DNA of 64,000 nt, from positions 409,501 to 473,500 of the forward strand of contig NC_019738.1 in assembly GCF_000317515.1 (NCBI RefSeq). The letters run 5' to 3'. Positions 10,595 through 19,744 of the stretch are shown piece by piece. The position numbers and the translations under genes were made by a program. Under the pieces are notes generated by a model. The model saw only the letters and a program-made list of their open reading frames with translations. It was not told the DNA's origin and ran no database searches. The stretch is from Allocoleopsis franciscana PCC 7113. Lineage in GTDB: Bacteria > Cyanobacteriota > Cyanobacteriia > Cyanobacteriales > Coleofasciculaceae. Numbering within the stretch: the stretch's first letter is position 1; each line of letters opens with the position of its first letter.

Positions 10595-10823
10595 CCACCC
10601 ATTCAGGGTGGGGGACTCAAGACCCAAAAACAAGTGTGAACTCGGATCGCGTTAGCGTTAACGTTAGCAAGCACAGCAGTGCTTAGCGAATCTTTTTCAG
10701 ACTTTAGCCGGGGCACTGTCCTGACGACACGCGAAGGTAAAGCAAACGCTAACACTCTTCATACATTTGTTGCAGCCCCTGCTGCTTTTTGCGACTCAAA
10801 CAGTACAGGATGGAGTAGTCGGT
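10595..10823 (+). promoter_or_regulatory. Candidate structured leader of hpf/lrtA
   Basis: The non-coding stretch upstream of the ribosome hibernation gene contains a perfect hairpin, CCACCC-ATTCA-GGGTGG (10595-10611). It is followed by GGGGACTCAAGACC and a second stem AAGCAC-AGCA-GTGCTT (10669-10684). In cyanobacteria lrtA is known as a light-repressed transcript with a long untranslated leader that affects dark stability. That this stretch is that leader is an inference from position and structure. Part of it (GCGTTAGCGTTAACGTTAGC) looks like a dispersed repeat. Confidence 0.5.
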
Positions 10824-11474
10824 ATGAAGCTTGTAATCCAGGGCAAAAACATCGAAATCACCGATGCAATTCGTGAGTATGTACATCAAAAAATTGAAAA
10901 GGCGGTTAATCATTTTCAAAATATGACAACTGAGGTAGATGTACATCTATCTGTGGCTCGCAATCCCCGGATCAATTCTAAGCAGACTGCTGAAGTGACT
11001 ATTTATGCGAATGGAACGGTCATTCGCGCTCAAGAGGGCAGTGAAGACCTATATGCCAGCATCGATTTGGTCGCGGATAAGATTCAGCGCCAACTGCGGA
11101 AATACAAAGAAAAACTACAACATAAGAAAACTCACGATCAACCCAAAACAGGTATTGTTGTTGAACAAGTGCCTGTACCCGATGATTTGATTGGTGATCG
11201 CACGGCGGAACTGCCAAGTGATGTTGTGCGAATGAAGTATTTCGCCATGCCCCCCATGACCATGGAGGAAGCCCTGGAACAGCTGCAATTAGTTGATCAC
11301 GACTTTTATATGTTCCGGAATGCCAAAACAGGTGAAATCAATGTGATCTACGAACGTAACCATGGCGGTTATGGAGTCATCCAGCCCCGCAATGGCAATG
11401 GTCATACCCATCACAAAAATGGCAAGACAGCCCAACAGGCTGAATCTACAGGCGAAAAGTCAAGTACGTTTTAA
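10824..11474 (+). CDS. hpf: Ribosome hibernation promoting factor, long form (LrtA)
   Basis: Binds the decoding region of idle ribosomes and drives 100S dimer formation in darkness or starvation; the cyanobacterial name is lrtA. The 216-residue protein has the HPF/YfiA N-terminal domain ([19 protein letters not shown] to about residue 100) and the long-form C-terminal dimerisation domain (about 135-190, including [20 protein letters not shown] and YGVIQP). I chose the ATG at 10824 because the family always starts with the MKLVIQG strand and GGATGGAG lies just upstream; a longer in-frame start at 10767 would add 19 unrelated residues. Confidence 0.95.
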   Translation: MKLVIQGKNIEITDAIREYVHQKIEKAVNHFQNMTTEVDVHLSVARNPRINSKQTAEVTIYANGTVIRAQEGSEDLYASIDLVADKIQRQLRKYKEKLQHKKTHDQPKTGIVVEQVPVPDDLIGDRTAELPSDVVRMKYFAMPPMTMEEALEQLQLVDHDFYMFRNAKTGEINVIYERNHGGYGVIQPRNGNGHTHHKNGKTAQQAESTGEKSSTF

Positions 11475-11643
11475 CGTCTCTGGCTTAACCTCCAACTGAG
11501 TTTCTTGTCGTTGCTACTCGTTTGGCCTCCAATCAATAGACAGTCAGTCAAAATTCCTGTAAGGGGGTAGAGACTGGCTTTCTTTACTTTGGTTTACTGA
11601 TAATGGCAGTGTGAAGCATCCAACTATTGAAGTGATCACTGTT

Positions 11644-12804
11644 CTAGGCACGACGACGACTTAGCTGTAAAGGCTGCCCCTTGAGAACCTCAGCATAGAG
11701 TTTTTCGAGCTGGGTAATATTACCACTGAGCGTATAGCGTTCTAGAACCCTCTTTCGGGCTTTTTGTCCCAGTAAAGTCGTCCATTCCTGATGGTCTCGA
11801 AATAGAGGCAAAAGGGTGCAAAGTTGGGGGGTGACCCGATGGGTTGTGAGAACGACGCCCGCACCATCCTCCAACACTTCGCCATCCGCTCCCGCATCGG
11901 TTGCCACACAAGCAACCCCGCAAGCCATGGCTTCCAGTAGGGATAAGGATAATCCTTCCAAAAGGGAGGGCAAAATAAACACATCAGCAGCTCTGAGGAT
12001 ATCAATTCGTCGCTGCTCATCTGCCACGAATCCCACCCAAATAATGCCGTATTCCTCTCCATAAAAGGGCATCAACGAGGCACACAGAGGGCCATTCCCC
12101 ACAATAGCCAGCTTACAAGAGTCTCCCAAGTTCGAGCGCTTCCACGCTTTGAGCATGGCTTCCACATTTTTTTCAGTGGCAATTCGACCTTGGTAAACAA
12201 ATAAGCGTTCGGCGTTGAGTTGTAACTTGAAATTTGAGGGGCCAGGAGCATATTTCTGGATATCAACCCCATTGGGAATTACGGCAAGCTTTTCGGGCGG
12301 AACACCTAATCGCACTAGAAAATTCCGCTGGAGTTGAGAGAAGACAATCACCCGGTGATAGTTTGCCAGGAAAGGCGCATAGAGTTGATAAGTGAACAGT
12401 TGCGTTCCTGATTTTAAGTTTCGGCGCTTTCCATCAAAAGGTGGATGAAAAGTCGCAACTAAGGGGATGTTGAGTTCCTCGCAGATTTCCGGGAGAACGA
12501 AATCTAAAGGGGACAAAGTCAGAGAAGCATGGACAATATCCGGTCGCAACTGCTTTAGCGATCGCGTCAATAGCTTGCTCGCTTTGGGTGACGGAATCGT
12601 GTACACCTGAGATTTGTACAGGCAAGGAAGCGAAACTTCCTGGCAACCGAAGGGATTTTGATCGTCTGCTTCTTCTTGTTCTTCTTGGGCGAAGTGAAGG
12701 AAACTAACTTGGTGGCCTCGGTCTAAAAGCGAGTTGGTAACTTCTCGACCGTAAGTGACATTGCCACAAAAGGGTGATTTTTTTCCAATCCAGGCGATAT
12801 GCAT
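11644..12804 (-). CDS. Glycosyltransferase family 4 protein
   Basis: A cytosolic or membrane-associated GT-B fold glycosyltransferase of 386 residues. Family features are the N-terminal HIAWIGKKSPF...GRE segment, HASLTLSPLDFVLP, ATFHPPFDG, IPNGVDIQKYAPG, the donor-site strand LFVYQGRIATEKNVEAML, and the C-terminal EX7E region LLEGLSLSLLEAMACGVACVATDAGADGEVL. The sugar and acceptor cannot be told from sequence; exopolysaccharide or glycolipid synthesis is plausible. It follows the MFS transporter on the same strand with a gap of about 25 bp, so the two probably form an operon. Confidence 0.9.
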   Translation of the reverse strand: MHIAWIGKKSPFCGNVTYGREVTNSLLDRGHQVSFLHFAQEEQEEADDQNPFGCQEVSLPCLYKSQVYTIPSPKASKLLTRSLKQLRPDIVHASLTLSPLDFVLPEICEELNIPLVATFHPPFDGKRRNLKSGTQLFTYQLYAPFLANYHRVIVFSQLQRNFLVRLGVPPEKLAVIPNGVDIQKYAPGPSNFKLQLNAERLFVYQGRIATEKNVEAMLKAWKRSNLGDSCKLAIVGNGPLCASLMPFYGEEYGIIWVGFVADEQRRIDILRAADVFILPSLLEGLSLSLLEAMACGVACVATDAGADGEVLEDGAGVVLTTHRVTPQLCTLLPLFRDHQEWTTLLGQKARKRVLERYTLSGNITQLEKLYAEVLKGQPLQLSRRRA

Positions 12805-12829
12805 TCAGGTTGAGTGGGGTATCGAGTCT

Positions 12830-14290
12830 CTATATGTCAGCTTTGTTTGACATAGTTAATCTTGTACCGGAAATATACCAGTTTAAGACCCCACCGGCGA
12901 TCACTAGTGCTGCTAAACTGAAAAATACAGTTTTTAATCCCAAGATGGTTTCCGCCACACCGGCTAAGGCTAAGGGCAAGCTTAGAGCAATATTGACCGC
13001 GTTATTTTGTAGCCCAAACACCTTGCCTCGCATTTCTTTTGGCGTTTCTGCCTGGATTGTGGTCTGCATGGGGATGCCGACCAAAGCCGCGAAACTGCCC
13101 AACAGGATGGTCATTAAAAGAGTCAGCCAGAGGCTATGGGTAAATAAAGCTATACCTACCAACGAACCAGCCATCCCCATAGAACCATACAAACTCAACT
13201 GGTTGTGAGAGAAGCGTTGACCCCAGTGCCCCAAAATCGCTGCACCGCCAGCCATCCCGATACCGCCCGCTGCGAGCAAAAAACCAAACTGGGACGCTTT
13301 CAAACCAGGTAGCATTTCCGCCAGACGAACCGCGAGAACGGACAAAGCCGCAAACACCGAAAATAAAATCACCAGTTGAATCAAGGCATTGCGGACACGT
13401 CGGTGGTGTCTCACATAGAGCAAACCGTCCAAAATATCCGCAAACACATGAGGAGGTTCTCCCTCATACACCTTTTTCTTCTCACCGGTTTTCAGCAATA
13501 GTAGGAGTAAACCGGCGATCGCATAAGAACCTCCCACCAGCAGTTCTTTACCAAAGTCCCAATTCGGACTGACACTACGCACTAGCGTATCGGCTAATGC
13601 TAACAGGGGTTCGCCCACGGCAAAGCCGACAATCAACGACGCCATCATCGTTGTTGTGTATAAAGAGTTAGCCGAGAGCAAATCTCCACGTTCCACAATC
13701 AGCGGCATCACAGCCTGCTCTGCCGGTGAAAAAAACTGCGTCAACGTAGAAACCAGGAACGTAATTCCTAACAAAATGCAGAAGCCGATCGGCAAATTGT
13801 AGAACGGTGTCCACCCTTGAGTTACCCATAACAATAAGGGCAAAGTTAGCAATAGCACACCTCGCACAATATTACTAGCCACCAGCACGGCTTTTTTAGG
13901 CCATCGGTCTACAAAAACACCCGCTAATGAACCAAATAGCACAGCGGGAATCGTGAACGCCACCATAATCGCGGATACCCAGCCGCTAATGGGTTGATTC
14001 GCGTCTTGAAACCGAGCAGCAATCAAGGCAATCATCAGTACCAGATAAACCTTGTCTGCTAGCTGAGAAAAGACCTGACCGCTCCAGAGCGCTAAAAAAT
14101 TACGGTTTTGCAGAACTGCTGCAAATCCCAGTCTTAACGGCTCATGGGGGGTATCACCCGTATGGGGGAGAAACTCCTCGACCTCACTGGGCTTTGGTGC
14201 TTCGTCTCCAGAGGTGGTTGGCTGAGCCATGGGGTCAGATTTTTCATTACACGGTAGTTTTGTTAATCGTTCAGGGTCGGATAATTGCAT
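12830..14290 (-). CDS. MFS transporter
   Basis: A 486-residue major facilitator with about 12 hydrophobic segments. A polar N-terminal tail of about 55 residues precedes the first helix (NFLALWSGQVFSQLADKVYLVLMIALIAARF). The loop motif DRWPKKAVLVASNIVRG between helices 2 and 3 matches MFS motif A. The type resembles MFS_3/enterobactin exporter-like carriers; the substrate is unknown. It lies upstream of the glycosyltransferase gene in probable cotranscription. Confidence 0.88.
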   Translation of the reverse strand: MQLSDPERLTKLPCNEKSDPMAQPTTSGDEAPKPSEVEEFLPHTGDTPHEPLRLGFAAVLQNRNFLALWSGQVFSQLADKVYLVLMIALIAARFQDANQPISGWVSAIMVAFTIPAVLFGSLAGVFVDRWPKKAVLVASNIVRGVLLLTLPLLLWVTQGWTPFYNLPIGFCILLGITFLVSTLTQFFSPAEQAVMPLIVERGDLLSANSLYTTTMMASLIVGFAVGEPLLALADTLVRSVSPNWDFGKELLVGGSYAIAGLLLLLLKTGEKKKVYEGEPPHVFADILDGLLYVRHHRRVRNALIQLVILFSVFAALSVLAVRLAEMLPGLKASQFGFLLAAGGIGMAGGAAILGHWGQRFSHNQLSLYGSMGMAGSLVGIALFTHSLWLTLLMTILLGSFAALVGIPMQTTIQAETPKEMRGKVFGLQNNAVNIALSLPLALAGVAETILGLKTVFFSLAALVIAGGVLNWYISGTRLTMSNKADI

Positions 14291-14353
14291 TCTTACTGTT
14301 TATGTGATGACAAAAATTCATATTGACGAGACTTTTTTATGAGGGAGTGAATC

Positions 14354-15313
14354 TCAGAAATCCGGAATAGAGAGGGCATCCACTAAGGTCGCTGAGCGAA
14401 TCGTTCGACCATAGTGATATTGGACATACTCTCGTAAAACTCGCTCTACTTTTACCCAAGCCTCATTGATGGATTCCGGATGCAACAGGTTGGTGATCGG
14501 TTCGGGTAAAATCGCCGTTAGTTGCGGTAACTCAGCCGCCGCTAGCTGTTGAAGCAGCGTTAACTCGATCGCATCTAATTTCATATTCACTCTGGGAGGT
14601 GGTGTAGTCGGGACATCGAGCGAGTCGTTCCCCCTCACTTGAGGCTCCCCTTGCCCGACTAGCACAGAACGCTTCAATCGCTCACCCTCCAACGCCTTTG
14701 CCGCTAAGCTGACTGTACCACCGGCGTCAACACTAAAACCAACTCGCCAATCCGGGTCGCTAAAATCCGGTTGGAGCAAGTCCTGGGTAACACAACAAAC
14801 TCGAACCTGAGGCGCGATACCTGCCAACGCCAGCAGATGAAAAACTCCGTGGGATAAGTGAGCCAGTACCGAAGATGCCTCTGAATTCGGATCAGCGCTC
14901 AAGAGCAGGGCTTGGCGATCGCTGGTATAGGGCAAACCCTCCAGACGCCGCAGATGTTCATTGAGTAGCTCGTACAGTTCCTCCTGTGGCTGCTCACTTA
15001 AAGCATGACAGAGAACGACTTCTGCCAAGTATTGACTGGCGGCTAGTTTTCCTAAAGTTTTACTCAATCCGGGGTAAGACTCCAGGGTTTGAGCCTGAGT
15101 AATTTTATCGAGCGATCGCCCTTTCGCCAACAACAGATCATTGACGACAAACAAACCACTTCTACCACCCAATTGCGAGTTTTGTTTGCGAGCGCCCGGG
15201 GCGACGGCTCGGATCAGACCCAACTCCCGCGTCAAAATCGTGACTAGTTTGTCCGCTTCCCCAAGCGGCATACATTTAAGAATAATACCAGTGGCTTTGT
15301 AGGTTCGGCTCAT
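14354..15313 (-). CDS. recO: DNA repair protein RecO
   Basis: Recombination mediator that works with RecF and RecR to load RecA onto SSB-coated gaps. The 319-residue protein has the N-terminal OB fold ([38 protein letters not shown]) and the helical C-terminal domain. The central part includes [16 protein letters not shown]. It is longer than the E. coli protein, as other cyanobacterial RecO proteins are, because of a loop near residues 205-245 rich in Gly, Pro and Val. It lies 86 bp downstream of deoC on the same strand. Confidence 0.93.
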   Translation of the reverse strand: MSRTYKATGIILKCMPLGEADKLVTILTRELGLIRAVAPGARKQNSQLGGRSGLFVVNDLLLAKGRSLDKITQAQTLESYPGLSKTLGKLAASQYLAEVVLCHALSEQPQEELYELLNEHLRRLEGLPYTSDRQALLLSADPNSEASSVLAHLSHGVFHLLALAGIAPQVRVCCVTQDLLQPDFSDPDWRVGFSVDAGGTVSLAAKALEGERLKRSVLVGQGEPQVRGNDSLDVPTTPPPRVNMKLDAIELTLLQQLAAAELPQLTAILPEPITNLLHPESINEAWVKVERVLREYVQYHYGRTIRSATLVDALSIPDF

Positions 15314-15399
15314 CGATCATGGGTCAGAGTGTTGGAGGTTGAAGGTTGAAGGTTTGAATGTTCAATTGGCTTGTCTTGCCAACCTATTAACGCGCTCAC

Positions 15400-16086
15400 C
15401 TATTCCCCATCTTCCTTTTCCAGCGTATCGCGCTGTCGGAGTAAATCAGGCCCGCGAGAGGTTCCCAGACGTGTGGCTCCGGCTTGGACTAACTCAAAAG
15501 CTTGCTCTAATGTGCGTATACCTCCTGCTGCCTTAATGCCAATTTGTCCTTGTGTCACTTTTTTCAAAAGTCGGATATCTGTCACGGTTGCACCTCCGTT
15601 CCAGCCAGTACTCGTTTTCAGAAATTGCACTCCTGCGTCCATACATATTTCCGCAGCGAGGCGCTTCTGAGCATCTGTCAAGAGGGCAGTTTCTAAAATC
15701 GCTTTTACGGTTTGACCCGTTGCCTCACAAATTTGGGCAATTTCTCGGTAGACTTCGTTGGTTTTACCCGCCTTCAATCCACCCAGGTGAATCACCACAT
15801 CGAGTTCTGTTGCGCCATTTTCCACAGCCTCTTGTGCTTCATAAAGCTTGGCGGCTGGAGTGGTTGCCCCTGTGGGAAAACCAATGACTGTACAGACTTT
15901 CGGTTTCTTGCCGCGAAGCAACTCAGTGGCTTGCTTCACATAAACTGGGTAGACGCACACCGTGGCGAAGTTAAATCGATCTGCCTCGCCGCAACACTTT
16001 TCCACTTGTTCGGGTGTGGCGGCTGGATTGAGCAGGGCGTGATCGATTAATGGCGCAAGATCTAGATCTGAGTAGTTGACAGCCAT
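15400..16086 (-). CDS. deoC: Deoxyribose-phosphate aldolase
   Basis: Class I aldolase that cleaves 2-deoxyribose 5-phosphate to glyceraldehyde 3-phosphate and acetaldehyde in deoxynucleoside salvage. The 228-residue TIM barrel shows [35 protein letters not shown], the Schiff-base lysine region [10 protein letters not shown], and [11 protein letters not shown] with the second conserved lysine. The order deoC-recO on one strand is frequent in cyanobacteria. The ATG at 16086 fits the family start. Confidence 0.96.
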   Translation of the reverse strand: MAVNYSDLDLAPLIDHALLNPAATPEQVEKCCGEADRFNFATVCVYPVYVKQATELLRGKKPKVCTVIGFPTGATTPAAKLYEAQEAVENGATELDVVIHLGGLKAGKTNEVYREIAQICEATGQTVKAILETALLTDAQKRLAAEICMDAGVQFLKTSTGWNGGATVTDIRLLKKVTQGQIGIKAAGGIRTLEQAFELVQAGATRLGTSRGPDLLRQRDTLEKEDGE

Positions 16087-16190
16087 TGGTTTAGCTTCAA
16101 GCCGCTATTTGTTCACTTTTATTAAAATTTTATGATATTAAGAAAAATCAAAGAATTTAATTTTTGGAAAAACAGCGTTTGAGGGCAAGC

Positions 16191-17279
16191 TCATCGGGTA
16201 GACGTTGTTTTTGGCTTTTGGGTCGCCTCGAAGGCTCTGTACTGACCGCCCAGTGCTTCCACAATAGTACGAGTATTCGCCACCATCATTTTGACGTAGC
16301 TATCCCCTTCCCCCCCTGGTGCGCCAATGGAGTCAGAGTAGAGTTCTCGTGGCGCGAGTTTTACCCCAGCTTCCTGTGCAACAGTTTTAATCAGAGCTGG
16401 GTTAATCGTGGTTTCGGCAAAAATGGCGGGTACGCCCACCGCTTTCACAGAATCAGACAACCGTTTCACGGTTTGGGCACTGGGTTGTTCTTCGGTACTG
16501 ATGCCAATTAGGGTACCTGCAACGGGTATATTGTAGGCACGAGAATAGTACTGAAATGCATCATGTGTGGTTACAAGCTTGCGCTGCTTTTCGGGAATGG
16601 TTTGAATTTGCTGAGTAATCCAAACATCAACTTGCTGCAATTGGGCGGTAAGTTGCGCTGCATTCTGGGTAAATTTCTCTTTGTCTTCGGGTGAAAGTTC
16701 GATTAACTGATCGCGAATGGCATTTACCATCGCGATCGCATTTTTCGCATCCCCCCAGACATGAGGATCAGGAGTTCGTTTCCCACTGTAGTTAAAATCC
16801 AATGGCTTAACGACTTCCCCAACCGCCAATTTCTTCGCCTTTACCCCCGCCGAATTCATCAGCTTAATCAGCCCTGGCTCCAGATTGTAGCCGTTGTAGA
16901 GAATGAGATCGGCATCTTCGAGTACCTGACTATCCATGGGCACAGGTTCATAAACATGGGGGTCTGCACCTGGTTTTAGGATACCCTTCAGTTGAATCTC
17001 GTCTCCCCCCACTTGCTCCGTCCAGTCTGTGATAATCGTGCTGGTAGAAACGACTTGAGGCTTATCGGATTGCTCAGAACCGATTGGCTTGCTCTTGGTG
17101 GAGTTACATCCACTGATTAAAACTCCCAGAATCAAGGTTGTAACGGCTATCCACCCATAGGGTTGGCGTGAAGCGTTGCTACTAACTATCGGAACCAAAC
17201 CTTTTGCCTTCTGCCCTTTGCCTTCTGCCTTCTTCAAGAGTGTCTGCTTTCTTCCTTCAGACTGAGGGTTCACGTTCAT
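16191..17279 (-). CDS. Zinc/manganese ABC transporter substrate-binding lipoprotein (ZnuA/TroA type)
   Basis: Cluster A-I metal-binding lipoprotein of 362 residues. A lipobox (LISGC, C58) follows a hydrophobic segment at about 41-57. Likely ligands are H108 (GADPHVYEP), H173 (DPHVWGD), H239 (TTHDAFQYY) and the aspartate in YSDSIG. A third-position His instead of Glu points to zinc or mixed Zn/Mn rather than strict MntC specificity; there is no His-rich loop. The first 40 residues are odd: residues 13-28 (KKAEGKGQKAKG) are encoded by a CCTTCTGCC-type heptamer repeat, so the N-terminus may be repeat-extended. It is divergent from the ATPase gene. Confidence 0.9.
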   Translation of the reverse strand: MNVNPQSEGRKQTLLKKAEGKGQKAKGLVPIVSSNASRQPYGWIAVTTLILGVLISGCNSTKSKPIGSEQSDKPQVVSTSTIITDWTEQVGGDEIQLKGILKPGADPHVYEPVPMDSQVLEDADLILYNGYNLEPGLIKLMNSAGVKAKKLAVGEVVKPLDFNYSGKRTPDPHVWGDAKNAIAMVNAIRDQLIELSPEDKEKFTQNAAQLTAQLQQVDVWITQQIQTIPEKQRKLVTTHDAFQYYSRAYNIPVAGTLIGISTEEQPSAQTVKRLSDSVKAVGVPAIFAETTINPALIKTVAQEAGVKLAPRELYSDSIGAPGGEGDSYVKMMVANTRTIVEALGGQYRAFEATQKPKTTSTR

Positions 17280-17373
17280 AGCGTTGATACATTTATTTTC
17301 ATATTCTTTTCATTTTTCAGGTTACGATATTTTCATAATTGTTTCATAATTTCGCTCCCAGGACGGCTTCACC
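17280..17373. promoter_or_regulatory. Divergent promoter with phased TTTCAT repeats
   Basis: A 94-bp AT-rich region between the metal-binding lipoprotein gene and the ATPase gene. TTTCAT occurs at 17297, 17308, 17331 and 17342. The spacings are 11, 23 and 11 bp, so the copies lie on one DNA face. TTTCATAATT is directly repeated at 17331 and 17342. Such phased direct repeats are typical of OmpR-type response regulator sites. No good Zur palindrome (TGATAA...TTATCA) is seen. The regulator is unknown. Confidence 0.5.
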
Positions 17374-18183
17374 ATGACAACTGCCACTTTCCGGAAGGTC
17401 GATTCAATGCTTAAAGACTATGAATGCGGAGATAATTGTAGGTCACAGATCAAAACTGTAACCATACAGCAACTCGGTGTGCAGTACCGTATGGTAGAGG
17501 CGCTAAAAAATATCAATTGTGACATCCAGCCTGGTAAGCTTACGGGAGTTATTGGGCCTAATGGTGCGGGGAAAAGTACCCTGATTAAAGCCATGCTGGG
17601 CTTAGTTCCTACCACAAGCGGGACAGCGATGTATCAGGGGCAACCCTTGATGGAGCAGTTGGAAAAAGTTGCTTATGTGCCGCAGCGATCGCAAATTGAT
17701 TGGACTTACCCCGCAACCGTCTGGGATGTGGTGATGATGGGGCGAGTACGCAAGACGGGATGGTTTCGCCGCTTTTCCACAGTATCCCGGCGTTTGGCGG
17801 CAGAGGCGTTGGAACGGGTGGGGATGAGTGAGTTTCGCTCTCGCCCGATTGGACAGCTATCGGGGGGGCAGCAGCAGCGCGTCTTTTTGGCAAGGGCGTT
17901 AACGGAAGAAGCGGAGATTTTCTGCTTTGATGAGCCGTTAGTGGGAATTGATAAGAAAACCGAAGCTGTAATTTTTGATATTTTCCACGAACTGGCTGAC
18001 GCTGGCAAAACATTAGTGGTTGTTAATCATGATTTAGGACAAGCGATTACTAATTTTGATAATTTGATTTTGTTGAATCGTGAGTTAATTGCTAGTGGTT
18101 CGCGTCAAGAAGTGCTGAGTGCGGAGAATTTGCAACGTGCTTATGGGGGGCAGGTTGTGTTCTTTTCGGAACAGGCCGCTTGA
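17374..18183 (+). CDS. Zinc/manganese ABC transporter ATP-binding protein
   Basis: ATPase subunit of the metal uptake transporter, 269 residues. Walker A is GPNGAGKSTL, the signature LSGGQQQRVFLARAL, Walker B IFCFDEPLVGID, and the H-loop VVNHD. An N-terminal extension of about 25 residues (with Cys in YECGDNC) precedes the usual start; the Met at residue 12 is an alternative. The internal MGRVRKTGWFRR is typical of the MntA/ZnuC/TroB group. The permease gene follows after 292 bp, an unusually long intra-operon gap filled by repeats. Confidence 0.93.
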   Translation: MTTATFRKVDSMLKDYECGDNCRSQIKTVTIQQLGVQYRMVEALKNINCDIQPGKLTGVIGPNGAGKSTLIKAMLGLVPTTSGTAMYQGQPLMEQLEKVAYVPQRSQIDWTYPATVWDVVMMGRVRKTGWFRRFSTVSRRLAAEALERVGMSEFRSRPIGQLSGGQQQRVFLARALTEEAEIFCFDEPLVGIDKKTEAVIFDIFHELADAGKTLVVVNHDLGQAITNFDNLILLNRELIASGSRQEVLSAENLQRAYGGQVVFFSEQAA

Positions 18184-18203
18184 GAATACTATACGTTTGG
18201 TTG

Positions 18204-18437
18204 GCGATTGGAAATCGCTGCTACATAAACAAAATCTTCACTAAAGCTTCAGACCTGCGTGGGTTTCAGATGCACTAGTGCAAGAAGGCAGAAAAAAGAA
18301 GGCAGAAGGAAGAAGGTAAGAACGCTTGTACACTAAGCTTTTTAACCTTTTTGGACTGGTGGGTTATTTCTGCCGCGCTGCACTAGTCCGCGCAGGCGGA
18401 CTTAGTCTGTATAGCCCCAGACTTTAGTCTGAGGGCA
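18204..18437. repeat. Dispersed palindromic repeat, copy 1 (interrupted)
   Basis: It begins with GCGATTGGAAATCGCTGCTAC and ends with GTCCGCGCAGGCGGAC followed by TATAGCCCCAGACTTTAGTC. The same components occur in the same order at 41871-41980. Each component is itself a small palindrome. Compared with the second copy the middle is expanded, partly by a 99-bp insert at 18280-18378. It lies between the ATPase and permease genes of the metal transporter. Confidence 0.75.
18271..18387. mobile_element. Putative 99-bp non-autonomous insertion with 9-bp direct repeats
   Basis: TGCACTAGT occurs at 18271-18279 and again at 18379-18387, flanking 99 bp. The insert ends carry GGCAGAAA near the left end and its reverse complement TTTCTGCC near the right end, an imperfect terminal inverted repeat. 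The left part is rich in AGAAGGCAGAA heptamer-type repeats. This fits a miniature element inside the dispersed repeat, but no transposase family can be assigned. Confidence 0.35.
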
Positions 18438-18475
18438 GTAGGTATAAGCAATCAGTAATCGGTTTGTCGGTTCTT

Positions 18476-19363
18476 ATGCTCGAAACTCTAATTGAACCGC
18501 TGCAATATGGATTCATGCAGCGATCGCTAATAGTTGCCGTTTTGGTTGGTATTGTCTGCGCTTCGGTTGGCAGCTATTTGATGGTGCAGCGGTTGGCTTT
18601 ACTGGGAGATGCTATTAGTCATTCGGTGTTACCGGGACTAGCGATCGCGTTTATTGTGGGTGCCGATATTTTTGTGGGGGCATTTATCGCGGGTGTACTC
18701 AGCACGATGGTGATTACTTGGATTAGGACGCGATCGCAAATTAAAGAAGATGCGGCAATGGGCATTGTTTTTTCTGCCTTTTTTGCCTTAGGTATTACTT
18801 TAATTACGGTTGTTCAGAAAGATAATAAAATTGACCTGAATCACTTTCTGTTTGGGAATATCTTGAGTGTTTCGCCTCAAGAGGTGATTAATACAGCCAT
18901 CATTACAGTAATTGTTTTAGCCATTGTCGCGCTTTTGTATAAAGAATTAATGTTTTATACTTTTGACCCGATAGGTGCACAAGCGGCTGGTTTACCTATC
19001 AATTTACTAAACTTTGGCTTAATGATTTTGATTGCTTTGACGATTGTTGCCAGTCTCAAAGCGGTGGGTGTCATCCTAGTCCTAGCCATGCTGATTACTC
19101 CAGGAGCAACGGCTTACTTATTAGTAAGTCGGTTGCATCAAATGATGATTTTGGGTTCGGTAATTGGGGTTATTGCTAGTATTAGCGGGATGTACTTGAG
19201 TTATTTTTTCAATCTACCCTCTGGGCCTGCGATCGTTTTAGTTGCCTTTGGCTTTTTTATGTTGGCATTTCTGTTTAGTCCCAGTCAGGGGGTTTTAACG
19301 CATCCGGTTTCTAAGTCTGGTAAGTCACCCATTTGGCGGGAAATTAAGGGATTGTGGCGTTGA
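18476..19363 (+). CDS. Zinc/manganese ABC transporter permease
   Basis: Cluster 9-family metal permease (ZnuB/MntB type) with about eight or nine hydrophobic segments. Visible motifs include LGDAISHSVLPGLAIAF, DAAMGIVFSAFFALGI and LKAVGVILVLAMLITPGATAYL. I prefer the ATG at 18476, which gives MLETLIEPLQYGFMQRSL as in homologues; a TTG at 18464 would add four residues. It works with the ATPase upstream and the divergently encoded lipoprotein. Confidence 0.92.
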   Translation: MLETLIEPLQYGFMQRSLIVAVLVGIVCASVGSYLMVQRLALLGDAISHSVLPGLAIAFIVGADIFVGAFIAGVLSTMVITWIRTRSQIKEDAAMGIVFSAFFALGITLITVVQKDNKIDLNHFLFGNILSVSPQEVINTAIITVIVLAIVALLYKELMFYTFDPIGAQAAGLPINLLNFGLMILIALTIVASLKAVGVILVLAMLITPGATAYLLVSRLHQMMILGSVIGVIASISGMYLSYFFNLPSGPAIVLVAFGFFMLAFLFSPSQGVLTHPVSKSGKSPIWREIKGLWR

Positions 19364-19744
19364 TGGGTGGAGTTGCGATCGCGCCTTACCCAACCCTCAT
19401 TTTCTTGTTTCCTCTGCAACGAAAACTAACTTAAAATTAGCTTCATAAACTTTGCGTCCCTCTGCGAAAAACTCTGTGCCCCTCTGCGTTAAAAATTTTA
19501 GAGCCTCTCATAATTCTTTAATCAAAGAAATTGTAACCCACCAGCACGAGAAACCGTCTCAGCCCTAATCACCGAACCCGAAAAAACCAATTGGCAGATT
19601 GTCCTCACCCAAATCACCGGAACCCTGACAAATCAGCCTAAACTCAGCAAAATCAAAGAGACACTTGACAAAGTTACATATTGTACTTCATCCGGATGAG
19701 GTTAACTTTCTATTGTTGAAATATCAGCAGTAGAGGTTAAATGA
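19364..19744. other. Intergenic region with a dispersed repeat and a possible gene relic
   Basis: Positions 19451-19500 hold a repeat of the type TTTGCGTCCCTCTGCG...CCTCTGCGTTAAAAATT, also found at 38334-38380 (inverted) and 47664-47716. From about 19523 to 19700 the forward strand stays open without a start codon and encodes a plausible peptide (EKTNWQIVLTQITGTL, then NQPKLSKIKETLDKV). This looks like the tail of a lost gene, which I cannot name. Confidence 0.4.

Noticed and set aside
17609-18013. Reverse-strand frame of 134 codons opposite the ATPase gene
   Set aside because: It is a Pro/Ala/Ser-rich shadow of an intact ABC ATPase with all motifs.
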